DNA of 64,000 bases from Pseudovibrio ascidiaceicola. Lineage in GTDB: Bacteria > Pseudomonadota > Alphaproteobacteria > Rhizobiales > Stappiaceae. The position numbers and the translations under genes are program-made. Of this stretch, positions 28,870-39,029 are shown in pieces. Each line of letters starts with the position of its first letter. Positions within the stretch are counted from its first letter, which is position 1. The stretch lies in contig NZ_FOSK01000001.1 in NCBI RefSeq assembly GCF_900114245.1, positions 620,001 through 684,000 on the forward strand, read 5' to 3'. Under the pieces are notes generated by a model. That model saw only the letters and a program-made list of their open reading frames with translations. It was not told where the DNA came from and did not search any database.

Positions 28870-31800
28870 GTGGCGGCCACCCCAAATATTTTCAGCGTTT
28901 CTCCATCCACGCCATTTCTGCAGGCAACCGTGGAAGCGTTGCTCTCTGGGCAGTTGATCCCGGGGTTTCAGGCGGATGATAACCCGCTGGTGCTGGCTGA
29001 TGTCACCATCTACGTGCCAACCCGCCGTGCTGCCAGAACCCTGCCGGATGTCCTGCGCAGAGCTTTGGGCTCCAAAGCCGCCCTACTGCCCAAGATCCTA
29101 CCCCTTGGCGATGTGGACGAAGAAGAGCACATCCTGAAAGGTCATGGGGATGGCGAAGCGTTGCCGCCTGCCATGTCCACCATGGAACGCAAGCTCGCGA
29201 TGACGCGTCTTGTATGGGCATGGAAGGGTCAGCTCCGCCGTCAGATCCTACAGCTCAAAGAAGATGACCCAGCACGCGTTCCAGCGTCCTCCGCGGATGC
29301 CGCATGGCTCGCGGGCAACCTGCTCACACTCATGGATGAGGTGCAGACAGAAGAGGCCAGCTGGACAGAGCTGGGCAACCTTGTCCCCGACGATCACGCC
29401 GAATACTGGAAAATCACGCTTGAGTTCCTGAAGATCGTCACCGACCTGTGGCCCGAGCACCTGAAGGCCATCGGCATGATGGACCCAAAGGAGCGCCGCT
29501 CAGCCCTCATCCGCGCAGAAGCCGCCCGCCTGCGCACAACACCGCCACACGGTCCGGTAATTGTAGCTGGTGCGACCGGTTCCTTCCCAGCCACCGCCGA
29601 GCTGATGAAAGCCGTGCTGAGCCTGGAGAACGGAGCCCTTGTCCTTCCTGCACTCGACATGGGCATGGATGCCGAAAGTTGGCAGGCACTTGGCAGCCCG
29701 ACAGAGCCACAACGCGTTCCCGGTCATCCCCAATACAGCCTCCGCCAACTGCTCCTTGCGCTGGGCATAAAACGAGAAGACGTCACACAGCTGGGCGCAC
29801 CGGAAAGCGAAGCTTTGCGCCTGCGCTGCGAGATCGTCAACGAAGCACTCCGCCCCGCAGAAACAACGGAAGAGTGGCAAAACTTCTTCACCTCAGAGCT
29901 GGCAGACCACAGAGAGACCGCCTTCGCAGGCACGCAGCTGATCACGGCGCGAAACGAATCCGAAGAAGCGCTTTCCATTGCGCTGCTGCTGCGTGAAGCG
30001 GTGGAAGCGGGTAAATCGACTGCGCTGATCTCACCAGACAGAACACTGGCCCGACGCGTAGCATCAGAGCTGACCCGCTGGGGCATCATCGTGGACGACA
30101 CCGCTGGTCGCCCGCTGGAGCAAACACCGCCCATGGTGCTTGCCATCCTCACCGCAAAGCTTGCCCTACAAGGTCTCGATCCGGTCAACCTGCTGGCCTT
30201 GCTCAAACATCCGCTCGCCTTTCTCGGCATGAAGGCCAAGGAAGTCCGTTCAGCTGCCCGTGCTTTGGAACGGGGCGTGCTGCGCGGCCCACATCCAAGA
30301 CCGGGCCTGAGTGGCCTGCGTGAAGCGGTGGCAGCTGCGCATGATCAAGCTATGGAGAAGGCGGATAGACCCGTCTCCCGCTGGCGCAAATTAGTGGAAG
30401 AAGACTGGGACGCCATCAACACCCTGCTGGACCGTCTGGAACAAGCGCTCGGCCCACTGGAAGCCCTGCTGCAAAATCCAAATGAGATCCCGGTCGAAGA
30501 CATCATCAAAACTCACGTGGATGCGGTCCTGCTGCTTGGGGCTGATGAAAACGGCTCCACGGAAGAGCTGTTCAGTGGCGAAAACGGTAAGGCGCTTGCC
30601 GAAACCTTGACGTCCTTGCTGGAAGCTGATGCTGCGGGCCTCTGCGTGCCTGCCAATGAATGGCCCGGCGTGTTTGGTGCCCTCATCACTGGCGGCGCCG
30701 TCCGCTCCCGCACACCTGCCGATCCCCGCATCCATCTGCTCGGCCCCATGGAAGCCCGCCTCCAGCGTTACGACCTCGTCGTCCTCGGTGGACTGAACGA
30801 AGGCACATGGCCGCAGCGCACCCGCAATGATCCATGGCTCAACCGCCCGATGAAAGGCCAGATCGGCCTTGACCCACCAGAGCGTAAAATCGGTACCTCC
30901 GCCCACGATTTCCTCTGGAACCTTGGCGCGCCGGAAGTGGTACTTTCCCGCTCTGAGCGTGTAGATGGCTCCCCAACAGTGGCCTCCCGCTGGCTTCAGC
31001 GCATAGTGACACTCGCTGGCCAAAGTGTTGAGCAGCAGATGCGCGCCAAAGGCAAACGCTACACCGAGCTGGCTCTCGTGCTCGACCGCTCAGAAACACC
31101 GGTTCGTCCAGCCAAACGGCCTGAGCCAAAGCCACCAGTGGAAGCCCGACCAGTCCAGCTTTCTGTCACAGCAATCGAAAACCTGATCCGCGATCCATAT
31201 CTCATCTACGCCAAGAACGTGCTGAAGCTGGATGAGGTCGACCCGATTGGCGGGGAGCCAGGAGCTGCCGACAAAGGCAATATCATCCACGATGCGCTGG
31301 CAAACTTCCTTGAAGATTGGGATGGCCCGTTTGACGAAAAAGCCGTCCGTGCCCTGATAACCGAAGGGGGACGCCTGTTCCGCCCGCTTGATGCATTCCC
31401 AGCCATTCGTGCCCTGTGGTGGCCGCGCTTTGAGCGTATCGCGGAAGAGTTTGTCGCTTATGAAGGCGAAGTCGCGCCGAAGATCTACGACCGCTTCCTT
31501 GAAGAGTACGGCAAAGTGGAAATGCAACGCCCGGAGCGCAACTTCACGCTCACAGGCCGTGCAGACCGCATTGACCAGATGAAAGACAACAGCTTGCGCG
31601 TGGTAGATTACAAAACTGGCCAACCGCCCTCTGCCAAACAGGTCGAAGCGTTGCTCTCACCACAGCTGCCGCTGGAAGTCGCCATGATCCGCCGTAAGGG
31701 TTTTGAGGATCTGCCCCATGACATGCCAATCTCCGACATGCTCTACATCCAGCTCAAAGGCGGCAGCGATGCTGTGAAGTTGGAAAGCCGTGTGCCAAAG

Positions 31801-31992
31801 GAAAGCACCGCCGAAGAATTGGCAGAAGAAGCGTGGAAACGCTTGGAACAGCTCGTCGCGGCCTATGAAAACCCGAGGAAGGGCTATCTCTCAAGAGCAC
31901 GTGTGCTGAAGGAAAGGGAATGGGCCGCTTCCTATGATCATCTCGCCCGCGTGCAGGAATGGTCCCTCGGAGAAGACGGGGAGGATGCATAA
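28870..31992 (+). CDS. addB: Double-strand break repair protein AddB
   Basis: A 1040-residue AddB, partner of AddA in the helicase-nuclease that resects double-strand breaks for RecA loading and recognises Chi-type sites. The N-terminal helicase-like part is degenerate. The C-terminal RecB-family nuclease motif is intact (FTLTGRADRID ... LRVVDYKTGQ). I do not see the four-cysteine iron-sulfur cluster of Bacillus AddB, in line with the alphaproteobacterial form. GTG start at 28870 with AGGAGG five bases upstream. Its stop overlaps the addA start by one base (TAATG). Confidence 0.93.
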   Translation: MAATPNIFSVSPSTPFLQATVEALLSGQLIPGFQADDNPLVLADVTIYVPTRRAARTLPDVLRRALGSKAALLPKILPLGDVDEEEHILKGHGDGEALPPAMSTMERKLAMTRLVWAWKGQLRRQILQLKEDDPARVPASSADAAWLAGNLLTLMDEVQTEEASWTELGNLVPDDHAEYWKITLEFLKIVTDLWPEHLKAIGMMDPKERRSALIRAEAARLRTTPPHGPVIVAGATGSFPATAELMKAVLSLENGALVLPALDMGMDAESWQALGSPTEPQRVPGHPQYSLRQLLLALGIKREDVTQLGAPESEALRLRCEIVNEALRPAETTEEWQNFFTSELADHRETAFAGTQLITARNESEEALSIALLLREAVEAGKSTALISPDRTLARRVASELTRWGIIVDDTAGRPLEQTPPMVLAILTAKLALQGLDPVNLLALLKHPLAFLGMKAKEVRSAARALERGVLRGPHPRPGLSGLREAVAAAHDQAMEKADRPVSRWRKLVEEDWDAINTLLDRLEQALGPLEALLQNPNEIPVEDIIKTHVDAVLLLGADENGSTEELFSGENGKALAETLTSLLEADAAGLCVPANEWPGVFGALITGGAVRSRTPADPRIHLLGPMEARLQRYDLVVLGGLNEGTWPQRTRNDPWLNRPMKGQIGLDPPERKIGTSAHDFLWNLGAPEVVLSRSERVDGSPTVASRWLQRIVTLAGQSVEQQMRAKGKRYTELALVLDRSETPVRPAKRPEPKPPVEARPVQLSVTAIENLIRDPYLIYAKNVLKLDEVDPIGGEPGAADKGNIIHDALANFLEDWDGPFDEKAVRALITEGGRLFRPLDAFPAIRALWWPRFERIAEEFVAYEGEVAPKIYDRFLEEYGKVEMQRPERNFTLTGRADRIDQMKDNSLRVVDYKTGQPPSAKQVEALLSPQLPLEVAMIRRKGFEDLPHDMPISDMLYIQLKGGSDAVKLESRVPKESTAEELAEEAWKRLEQLVAAYENPRKGYLSRARVLKEREWAASYDHLARVQEWSLGEDGEDA

Positions 31993-34900
31993 TGGATATT
32001 CCAGCAAAAACCCTCGATAGCCAACAACGTGCAGCGCATCCTGAAAACTCAGCATGGGTGAGTGCAAACGCAGGCTCCGGCAAAACCTTCGTGCTCGCCC
32101 GCCGTGTGGTCCGCTTGCTGCTGTCCGGCACCGACCCATCCCGCATCCTCTGCCTCACCTTCACCAAGGCAGCAGCGGCGGAGATGGCAACTCGCGTGTT
32201 CGATTCCCTGGCCAAGTGGACGCAGCTAAGTGATGCAGAGCTTGCCGCCGAGATCGAGGACATCGAAGGCCGACCGACGTCAACAAAGCAGCTGGCAAAC
32301 GCCCGCCGCCTCTTCGCCAAAGCGCTGGAAACGCCGGGTGGCCTAAAGATCCAGACCATCCATGCCTTCTGTGAAGCGCTGCTCCACCAGTTCCCGCTGG
32401 AAGCCAACGTGGCCGGGCACTTCTCCGTGCTGGATGATCGCTTGGCTGAAGAGTTGCTCAATGAGGCCCGCGCCAGCGTTCTGCACAGCGCAGAGATTGA
32501 GCCAGACTCCGACATCGGGTCAGCTCTGTCCCAGCTTATCGAGCTATTACCGGATTCAGGTGTCGAGAAAGCTCTCTCTGAGCTGATCAGCCGCCGCGAT
32601 GCATTCTATCGCTGGGTTGCTCCTTATGGGGACCTGGAAAGCGCCATTTCCGCGCTATACGCTGATTTCTCCGTCATGCCGGAGGATGATATATCTGGCT
32701 TTGCATCTTCGTTGCGACGGAATTCTTCTCTCAGTGACGACGAAGTAAAAGCGTTTGCAGAAGCCTTACGCGTCGGCTCCAAGACAGATCAGGACCGAGC
32801 CGCTGCTCTGGATCAGGCCATCACACTCAAAAGCGACGAAGCCTGGCGCATCGCTTGGTTGAAGATCTTTCTCACCGGAACCCTCAGCCCGCGCAAGTCT
32901 CTCGCCACCAAGAAGGTCCAAACCGCCTTCCCGGAAGTTGTCGAGCGCTTGTTCGCTGAGCAAATGCGTGTGTTGGAAGCTCTGCGGCACCTGAATGCCG
33001 TCATAACGGTTTCTGGTACAAAAGCGATCCTCACCCTCTCCGATGCGGTTTTGCGTTATTACGAGACGGAAAAACTCCGTCGCGGCTACCTCGACTTTGA
33101 AGATTTGGTGGTAAAATCTGCGCAGCTCCTGTCCCGTGCTGAAGCCGCACAATGGGTGCAGTACAAACTGGATCAGGGCCTCGACCACATCCTTGTCGAT
33201 GAAGCACAGGACACCAGCCCGCGCCAGTGGGAGGTGATCCGCGCACTGGCAGAAGAATTCTTCGCTGGTGACAGTGCACGAGAGAAAGTCCGCACCATCT
33301 TTGCGGTGGGGGATGAGAAGCAATCCATCTACTCCTTCCAAGGGGCTGTGCCAGCTTACTTTGCCGAAATGCGCAAGTTCTTCGCCCGCAGAGCTGAAGA
33401 AGCGCAGAAGAACTTTGAAGGCATCGAGCTCAACCTCTCCTTCCGCTCCACGCCAGATGTTTTGGGCGCAGTTGATAAGGTGTTCGACACACCGGAAACC
33501 TACAAAGGCCTGTCACAGGACAATGTCGCACCGGTTCACGAAGCGATCCGCCACAACGATCCGGGACGTGTTGAAATCTGGCCACTGGAAGAGGCCGTTG
33601 AAACGCTGGAACCAGACGATTGGACCCAGCCCATTGATGCAATCGGCACAGGCAACCCGATGTTGCGCCTCGCCACCCGCATTGCAGAGCAGATCAAGGA
33701 CTGGGACCAACGCAAAATAGCAGGCCCGGGTGATGTTTTGGTACTGGTCCGTAAACGCGGTCAGTTTGTGGAAGCGCTCAACCGTGAACTCAAACGCTTG
33801 GATGTACCCGCAGCGGGGTCTGACCGTCTTGTCCTGACGGATCACATCGCCGTCAAAGACCTTGTCGCGCTGGGCCGCTTTATTCTGCTGCCGGAAGATG
33901 ACCTCTCTCTCGCCTGCGTTCTCAAAAGCCCGCTCTTTGGTTTGCTGGATGATGACCTCTTTGAGATCGCCCACGAAACACCGGGTGTCCCAAGACCGGG
34001 GACTCTCTGGCATGAGCTGCTGAGAAAGTCAGAAAGCAGCGAGAAGTGGCAAGAAATTCGCAAGCAGCTGGTTGTCTGGCGTGACCGCGCCGACTTCGTT
34101 CCACCCTTCGAATTTTTCGCCAAGATCATGGGAACCGATGGCTATCGCCAGAAGTTTCGTGAGCGCCTCGGCACAGAAGTGGATGACGTGCTTGATGAGT
34201 TCCTTTCATTAACGCTCACCTATGAGAAGAGCGGCACACCCGGCATGGAAGGCTTCCTGGCATGGCTTGCAGAAGCGCCAACTGAGATCAAACGAGAGCT
34301 CAACGCCGCTAAAGGCATGGTTCGCATCATGACCGTCCATGGCTCAAAGGGATTGGAAGCGCCCTATGTTATTCTCGCTGATGGCTGCAACGCACCCGTC
34401 TCCAGCCTGCATGCGCCGGTGATGGTTGAAAAACAACGGGCAGGGGATATAGAAGCGGCTCCCGCTCTCGTCTGGCTGCCCAACAAAGCGCAGCGCACCG
34501 AGTGGCATGAAGAAGCGCTGGAACTGCTGGCAGAAGAGCAGAAAGAAGAATACCGCCGCTTGCTCTATGTAGCTCTCACCCGTGCCAAGGATCGGCTTGT
34601 CGTGTGTGGTTGGTCACCAAAGCGTGGCCCGCATGATGAATGTTGGTACACACTCACCCGCAACGGATTGATTGAAGAAGCACGCGAGCAAACAGATGTA
34701 AACGGCGAAGTGTCGGCGTGGATTTGGACCAAGGGCGGCATAGAAAAGCCAGAGCCGATCCTGCCGCAATCTGAAAAGATTGAGAGCCGGAAACAGGCGG
34801 TTATGCCAGACTGGGTCTCAACAAACGTCAGCACACCGGAGCGTATCCGCCGTGTAAAACCATCTGCCGCCTTTGAGGAGATGGAAGCAAAAGAGAATAT

Positions 34901-35462
34901 CGAGCAGCAAGATCCGAAAGATGCTTTGGAGGCAGCGCGCCAACCAGAAGACTGGCCACTGGTCCGTGGCCGCATCGTTCACCGCCTGCTGGAGTTTCTG
35001 CCTGATCTGGCCGAAGAACAACGCGTGGTATCTGCCGAAAGGTTCCTTGCCAGCTCTCTGCCGGAGCGCTTTGCGGACAACAAGGAACGTCTGCTGGATG
35101 ATGTGTTGGGTACGCTGGGCAACCCAGAGTTTGCAGAACTGTTCAGCGCTAATGGCAGGGCCGAAGTTCCAATACAGGGCATGCTCACGGGTGAGGATGG
35201 CAAGCCGGTTGAAATCTTCGGTCTGATTGACCGTTTGCTGGTCAATGACAAAGAAGTGATCATTCTCGACTTCAAGACAAATGCCTACGTTCCAAGGAGC
35301 GTGCACGATGTCTCCGAAACGTATGTTGCGCAGCTGGCTGTTTATAGAAAATTGCTTTCTGAGCTTTATCCTGATCGGAGAATAAGAGCGCTGCTCCTCT
35401 ATACGTCAGGTCCTCATTTGGTAGAAATACCAGTGGAACTGATGAAATCTTTTAAATTCTAG
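31992..35462 (+). CDS. addA: Double-strand break repair helicase AddA
   Basis: A 1156-residue UvrD-family 3'-5' helicase with a C-terminal nuclease. Walker A ANAGSGKTFV is at residues 25-34, the LVDEAQDTSPRQWEVI Walker B motif and the FAVGDEKQSIYSFQGA motif III lie centrally, and VHGSKGLEAPYV plus RLLYVALTRAKDRLVV are helicase motifs V and VI. The C-terminal nuclease shows FGLIDRLL and VIILDFKTNA. ATG at 31992 is coupled to addB. trxA follows after 112 bases, a conserved order in Rhizobiales. Confidence 0.95.
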   Translation: MDIPAKTLDSQQRAAHPENSAWVSANAGSGKTFVLARRVVRLLLSGTDPSRILCLTFTKAAAAEMATRVFDSLAKWTQLSDAELAAEIEDIEGRPTSTKQLANARRLFAKALETPGGLKIQTIHAFCEALLHQFPLEANVAGHFSVLDDRLAEELLNEARASVLHSAEIEPDSDIGSALSQLIELLPDSGVEKALSELISRRDAFYRWVAPYGDLESAISALYADFSVMPEDDISGFASSLRRNSSLSDDEVKAFAEALRVGSKTDQDRAAALDQAITLKSDEAWRIAWLKIFLTGTLSPRKSLATKKVQTAFPEVVERLFAEQMRVLEALRHLNAVITVSGTKAILTLSDAVLRYYETEKLRRGYLDFEDLVVKSAQLLSRAEAAQWVQYKLDQGLDHILVDEAQDTSPRQWEVIRALAEEFFAGDSAREKVRTIFAVGDEKQSIYSFQGAVPAYFAEMRKFFARRAEEAQKNFEGIELNLSFRSTPDVLGAVDKVFDTPETYKGLSQDNVAPVHEAIRHNDPGRVEIWPLEEAVETLEPDDWTQPIDAIGTGNPMLRLATRIAEQIKDWDQRKIAGPGDVLVLVRKRGQFVEALNRELKRLDVPAAGSDRLVLTDHIAVKDLVALGRFILLPEDDLSLACVLKSPLFGLLDDDLFEIAHETPGVPRPGTLWHELLRKSESSEKWQEIRKQLVVWRDRADFVPPFEFFAKIMGTDGYRQKFRERLGTEVDDVLDEFLSLTLTYEKSGTPGMEGFLAWLAEAPTEIKRELNAAKGMVRIMTVHGSKGLEAPYVILADGCNAPVSSLHAPVMVEKQRAGDIEAAPALVWLPNKAQRTEWHEEALELLAEEQKEEYRRLLYVALTRAKDRLVVCGWSPKRGPHDECWYTLTRNGLIEEAREQTDVNGEVSAWIWTKGGIEKPEPILPQSEKIESRKQAVMPDWVSTNVSTPERIRRVKPSAAFEEMEAKENIEQQDPKDALEAARQPEDWPLVRGRIVHRLLEFLPDLAEEQRVVSAERFLASSLPERFADNKERLLDDVLGTLGNPEFAELFSANGRAEVPIQGMLTGEDGKPVEIFGLIDRLLVNDKEVIILDFKTNAYVPRSVHDVSETYVAQLAVYRKLLSELYPDRRIRALLLYTSGPHLVEIPVELMKSFKF

Positions 35463-35574
35463 TCGAATGTTGAGAATTCGTTCGCTTGACGCTCGGCACT
35501 TGCGTTCTTACTTTCAGGGCAACAGAGTTTGCTCAGTTGGGGCGACTCAACCTGCACTATGAAAAGAGGCAAAA

Positions 35575-35895
35575 ATGGCCACTGTGAATGTTGAAGACGG
35601 TAACTTCGAAGCTGAAGTACTTCAGAGCTCGACCCCTGTTCTCGTAGATTTTTGGGCGACCTGGTGTGGTCCTTGTAAAATGATTGCGCCGTCCCTGGAA
35701 GAAATCTCTGAGGAAATGGCTGGTCAGGTCAAAGTTGCTAAGTTGGATATCGACAGCAACCAGCAGAGCGCAATGAATTACGGCGTTCGTTCTATCCCAA
35801 CCATGATCCTGTTCAAGGATGGTCAGCCAGCTGCGACCCTCGTAGGCGCACAGCCTAAGGGCAAAATTGCTGATTGGATCAAGCAGTACTCTTAA
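35575..35895 (+). CDS. trxA: Thioredoxin 1
   Basis: A 106-residue thioredoxin with the redox motif WCGPCK (Cys31, Cys34) and the cis-proline segment [14 protein letters not shown] cytoplasmic disulfide reductase for ribonucleotide reductase and other partners. ATG at 35575 is preceded by AAAGAGGC. Strong terminator downstream. Confidence 0.96.
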   Translation: MATVNVEDGNFEAEVLQSSTPVLVDFWATWCGPCKMIAPSLEEISEEMAGQVKVAKLDIDSNQQSAMNYGVRSIPTMILFKDGQPAATLVGAQPKGKIADWIKQYS

Positions 35896-35944
35896 TTTTG
35901 AGGGTATCTGCAACGAAATGCTGAGTAAAATCGGGCATTCTGAG

Positions 35945-35985
35945 GATCTCCGGTCACGGAAGTGGCCGGAGGTCTTTTGTTTTTG
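35945..35985 (+). terminator. Intrinsic terminator of trxA
   Basis: An 11-bp stem (GATCTCCGGTC with GGCCGGAGGTC, two G-U pairs) and an 8-base loop are followed by TTTTGTTTTT. Confidence 0.88.
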
Positions 35986-36092
35986 GCAAACAACGACTAA
36001 ATAAGGACCGACTAGGTTTTTTGTACGGGCGCCTTTGGGCAGCCCTGCAATGCTTTGCTCTTTGTAACGGAGAGCAAGTTTTAAGAGACGGG

Positions 36093-36737
36093 ATGACGAT
36101 GAGCGATCAAAATAAAACTCCGCAGGCAGAAGAGCAGGTAAATCCGGAAGCTGTGGTTGACGAAACTGCGAATGGAGCCGAGCAGGCAGAAGTTGCTGCG
36201 GAAGTAGATCCAATCGAGGCGCTGAGAGAAGAAAACGCTGCCCTGAAGGACCGCGCTCTGCGCACCATGGCAGAAATGGAAAACCTGCGCCGTCGGACTG
36301 AAAAAGAAGTCAAAGACGCTAAAGCCTACGCAGTCGCAGGCTTCGCGCGTGACATGCTGGTGGTCAATGACAACCTTGGCCGTGCAATCGAAGCATTGCC
36401 AGATGACGCACGTGAAAACGACGAAAACCTGAAGGCACTGGTTGAAGGCGTTGAAATGGTAGAGCGCGAAATGCTCAACCACCTGGAAAAGCACGGCGTG
36501 AAGCGTCTTTCACCTGAAGGCGATAAGTTCAACCCGCATTTCCATCAGGCAATGTTTGAAGTGCCGAACACAGAAGTTCCAAACAACACTGTTGTTCAGG
36601 TTGTTCAGGCTGGCTACGTCATCGGCGAGCGCGTCCTGCGCCCTGCAATGGTTGGCGTGTCCAAAGGCGGCCCAAAAATTGCTCCAGTTGCCGACAAAGC
36701 AGCAGAGCCAGGCTCCACAATCGACAAAGAAGCCTAA
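36093..36737 (+). CDS. grpE: Nucleotide exchange factor GrpE
   Basis: A 214-residue GrpE that releases ADP from DnaK. An acidic N-terminus (about 45 residues) precedes the long coiled-coil helix ([20 protein letters not shown]), and the beta-domain ends with the diagnostic [23 protein letters not shown] at 36093 or 36099; both fit. Expected to be heat-inducible, but I found no clear sigma-32-type promoter in the short gap after trxA. hrcA, its frequent neighbour, is not here. Confidence 0.95.
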   Translation: MTMSDQNKTPQAEEQVNPEAVVDETANGAEQAEVAAEVDPIEALREENAALKDRALRTMAEMENLRRRTEKEVKDAKAYAVAGFARDMLVVNDNLGRAIEALPDDARENDENLKALVEGVEMVEREMLNHLEKHGVKRLSPEGDKFNPHFHQAMFEVPNTEVPNNTVVQVVQAGYVIGERVLRPAMVGVSKGGPKIAPVADKAAEPGSTIDKEA

Positions 36738-36743
36738 AAAAGA

Positions 36744-36767
36744 AAGCCCTCAAGACACTGAGGGCTT
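36744..36767 (+). terminator. First hairpin after grpE
   Basis: AAGCCCTCA and TGAGGGCTT form a 9-bp stem with a 6-base loop just after the grpE stop, followed by a weak pyrimidine run (CTC). Confidence 0.6.
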
Positions 36768-36785
36768 CTCAAAAGAATTCCAAAA

Positions 36786-36815
36786 CGGAGGCCAGCATTT
36801 GGTCTCCGCTTTTTT
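36786..36815 (+). terminator. Intrinsic terminator after grpE
   Basis: CGGAGGCC and GGTCTCCG (one G-U) form an 8-bp stem with a 7-base loop, followed by CTTTTTT. With the hairpin at 36744 it makes a tandem terminator. Confidence 0.85.
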
Positions 36816-37009
36816 GTGCGGTTATGCCCGTAGCTCTGCAAGAAACGCAGGGCTGATTTGAACTTCTCGGCGCTGTCCCCAAACGCTTCACAGGATCTAA
36901 GGCTATTTAAATCTCACAAATGAAGTAGTGTAGTTCTCCGGTTGATTTTTTAAGATGGCTGTCTAATACCAGCAGACTTGAATTCAACGACTTTGCGGGC
37001 ATGACGTAG

Positions 37010-37648
37010 ATGCATTCTGAGATCTGGCAGTACCTGGACTTTTTTGGCGTGGCCGTATTCGCCGTGACTGGTGGGCTGGTCGCTGCACGTCTGCGTCAGG
37101 ATTTTATCGCTTTTCTGTTCTTTTGCTCTTTGACGGGTATCGGTGGCGGCACCCTGCGGGACACCCTGCTTGATGTGCCGGTCTTCTGGATCGAAGACGA
37201 GAGCTACCTGTATGTCTGTGTGGCCGTCTCAATTGCCATGTGGTTCATCGCCCATAAGGTCGAAGCATGGGGCCGCCCGTTGCGTTGGCTCGATGCGATT
37301 GGTGTCGCGTCCTATTCGGTAATGGGCGCTGCAAAAGCGATTTCACTGGGTGATACTGCCGCGGTTGCTGTCCTCATGGGTGTTGCTACGGCGACATTTG
37401 GTGGAATCCTGCGTGATATCATCGCTGGCCAGCCATCTGCATTGCTGCAAAGAGAGATCTACCTTGCGGCTGCGCTTGCTGGTGCGATCACGTACACCTC
37501 TACGCTCATGGCAACGGGAGAAAGCAACCTCGCTGCTGCTTTGGGTTTTGCTGCGGCGATGATTTTACGTGGTGGCGCAATCGCAAGAGACTGGTATCTA
37601 CCAAGCTATACGCCCCCAAAGAAGAACGATATGGATGAGTTGGACTAA
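37010..37648 (+). CDS. TRIC-type (YicG/UPF0126) membrane channel protein
   Basis: A 212-residue integral membrane protein with about seven hydrophobic segments arranged as two repeats. Each repeat has the conserved glycine motif (TGIGGGTLRDTLLDVPVFW and TFGGILRDIIAGQPSALLQ). Bacterial homologues form trimeric monovalent cation channels; YicG is also reported as a glycine transporter. Function here is inferred from family only. Stand-alone gene, convergent with the ornithine cyclodeaminase homologue 9 bases downstream. Confidence 0.85.
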   Translation: MHSEIWQYLDFFGVAVFAVTGGLVAARLRQDFIAFLFFCSLTGIGGGTLRDTLLDVPVFWIEDESYLYVCVAVSIAMWFIAHKVEAWGRPLRWLDAIGVASYSVMGAAKAISLGDTAAVAVLMGVATATFGGILRDIIAGQPSALLQREIYLAAALAGAITYTSTLMATGESNLAAALGFAAAMILRGGAIARDWYLPSYTPPKKNDMDELD

Positions 37649-37657
37649 GTCCCTCGG

Positions 37658-38620
37658 CTAAACGCGCAGATAAACGTGTCCGGCAACTGCAAGGTCTGCC
37701 AGAGCAGTGCCCGTTGATTTAAAAAGCGTGATTTGCTCGTAAAAGCGCCGTCCTGCCCGATCCCCCTGACACAACTCCGCCAAATCAGAAGCAATGTCCT
37801 GCAGGCTCAAAACGCCATCCGCAAGGGGCTCTTTGAGGTCCCCGGTGGTTGTTGGAGTGTTGTCATAGCTGTCCAGAAACAGCCGTGCCTGAGAAATGAC
37901 GGTATCATCGCACTCACGCTGATCAGCATGCATGGAGCCAACCAGATCCAGATGCGTTCCCTCTTGTAGCCATTCCCCTTGAATGATCGGCGTATTTGCA
38001 CTCGTCGCACAGCACACAATATCCGCGCCTCTGACAGCGCCGCCCAAATCCGCTGTCGCTGAAACCTTAAAGGGTTGTCCCTGCATATGCTCCACCAACT
38101 GCTGAGCAGCGGCAGGGCTTCGGTTCCAGACCAGAACCTCCTTGATAGGGCGTACGGAAGCATGCGCATCAATCAGATAAGGGGCAAGGTTTCCAGCGCC
38201 CACCATGAGCAAACGGGAAGAGTCTTCTCGTGAAAGATACGAGGAGGCCAGCGCCGATGTCGCGGCTGTGCGCCAATTAACAAGTGCTTTGCCATCCAGA
38301 AGCGCAAGCGGTGTTCCGGTTTTACCAGACTGCAAAAGATACACGCCCGCAACAGCAGGTGCATCATGCTCCAGTGATGTGGGAAGACAACTCTCCAAGC
38401 GCGTGCCAATAAACCCGCGCTCAACAGTGTCTTGAGCCGCAAAGTTATGCCATGCAGAGGAGATGGTGAGAGAGCCGTCATCAAGGCCGGTTGGACGTGC
38501 AATCCTCTGTGTATGCGGGGAAGGGGCCACCACACCAACACGAAATGCACGTCTCAGCGTCTCAAGAAGATCGCGAAAGCTCATCACCTCCTCAATGTCC
38601 TGAGCTGTGATGATCCGCAT
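37658..38620 (-). CDS. Ornithine cyclodeaminase / mu-crystallin family protein
   Basis: A 320-residue NAD(P)-binding protein of the OCD/mu-crystallin family. The Rossmann part begins LLMVGAGNLAPYLIDAHASV, and VDLVGSMHADQRECDD lies in the catalytic region. Family members include ornithine cyclodeaminase, alanine dehydrogenase and ketimine reductase; the exact substrate is unclear and a general imino-acid reductase is as likely as ornithine cyclodeaminase. ATG at 38620 has GGGGA upstream. It is not in an evident operon: LapA-domain and ihfB genes lie upstream on the same strand after a 43-base gap. Confidence 0.85.
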   Translation of the reverse strand: MRIITAQDIEEVMSFRDLLETLRRAFRVGVVAPSPHTQRIARPTGLDDGSLTISSAWHNFAAQDTVERGFIGTRLESCLPTSLEHDAPAVAGVYLLQSGKTGTPLALLDGKALVNWRTAATSALASSYLSREDSSRLLMVGAGNLAPYLIDAHASVRPIKEVLVWNRSPAAAQQLVEHMQGQPFKVSATADLGGAVRGADIVCCATSANTPIIQGEWLQEGTHLDLVGSMHADQRECDDTVISQARLFLDSYDNTPTTTGDLKEPLADGVLSLQDIASDLAELCQGDRAGRRFYEQITLFKSTGTALADLAVAGHVYLRV

Positions 38621-38663
38621 TCGCAATCCCCGTGTTAAACGTCAGGGCAGACTAATAAAGCGG

Positions 38664-39014
38664 TTAGGCTGCTTTTTTATGGTCTGGTGCAGGCAGGCCG
38701 GGTGCAATGTCACCCTGCGCTACCTTACGCAGTGAATCCGCTTCATGTTTAAGTTGGTTCGCTTCTCGTCGTTGAACACGAGCCTCTTTACGAAACCGTC
38801 CTTGTCGCATCCAGGTCGCCACACCGCCAAGCATCACGCCCAGTCCAACAGCGCCAAACAGCAACCAGAAAACCGGGATGTTGAACGTCAACATCGGATC
38901 CTCTGGGTTAAAGGGGTTAAGCGAAATCAGCGTGGAATGCCGGTTCGCAACCGCAAGTACAACAAGTAGAGCTGCTATAGGTATAAGCAGCAAATTCCGA
39001 AGGAAACGAGCCAA
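38664..39014 (-). CDS. LapA-domain (DUF1049) inner-membrane protein
   Basis: A 116-residue protein with two membrane segments (about 4-24 and 44-64), the LapA/DUF1049 pattern, and a charged coiled-coil tail (RKEARVQRREANQLKHEADS) in the cytoplasm. Homologues (LapA/YciS) help lipopolysaccharide assembly and LpxC turnover in gammaproteobacteria. It lies 15 bases after ihfB, as in other Rhizobiales, and is probably in the sppA-ihfB-lapA operon. Confidence 0.85.
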   Translation of the reverse strand: MARFLRNLLLIPIAALLVVLAVANRHSTLISLNPFNPEDPMLTFNIPVFWLLFGAVGLGVMLGGVATWMRQGRFRKEARVQRREANQLKHEADSLRKVAQGDIAPGLPAPDHKKAA

Positions 39015-39029
39015 TTTATTACTCCAGGA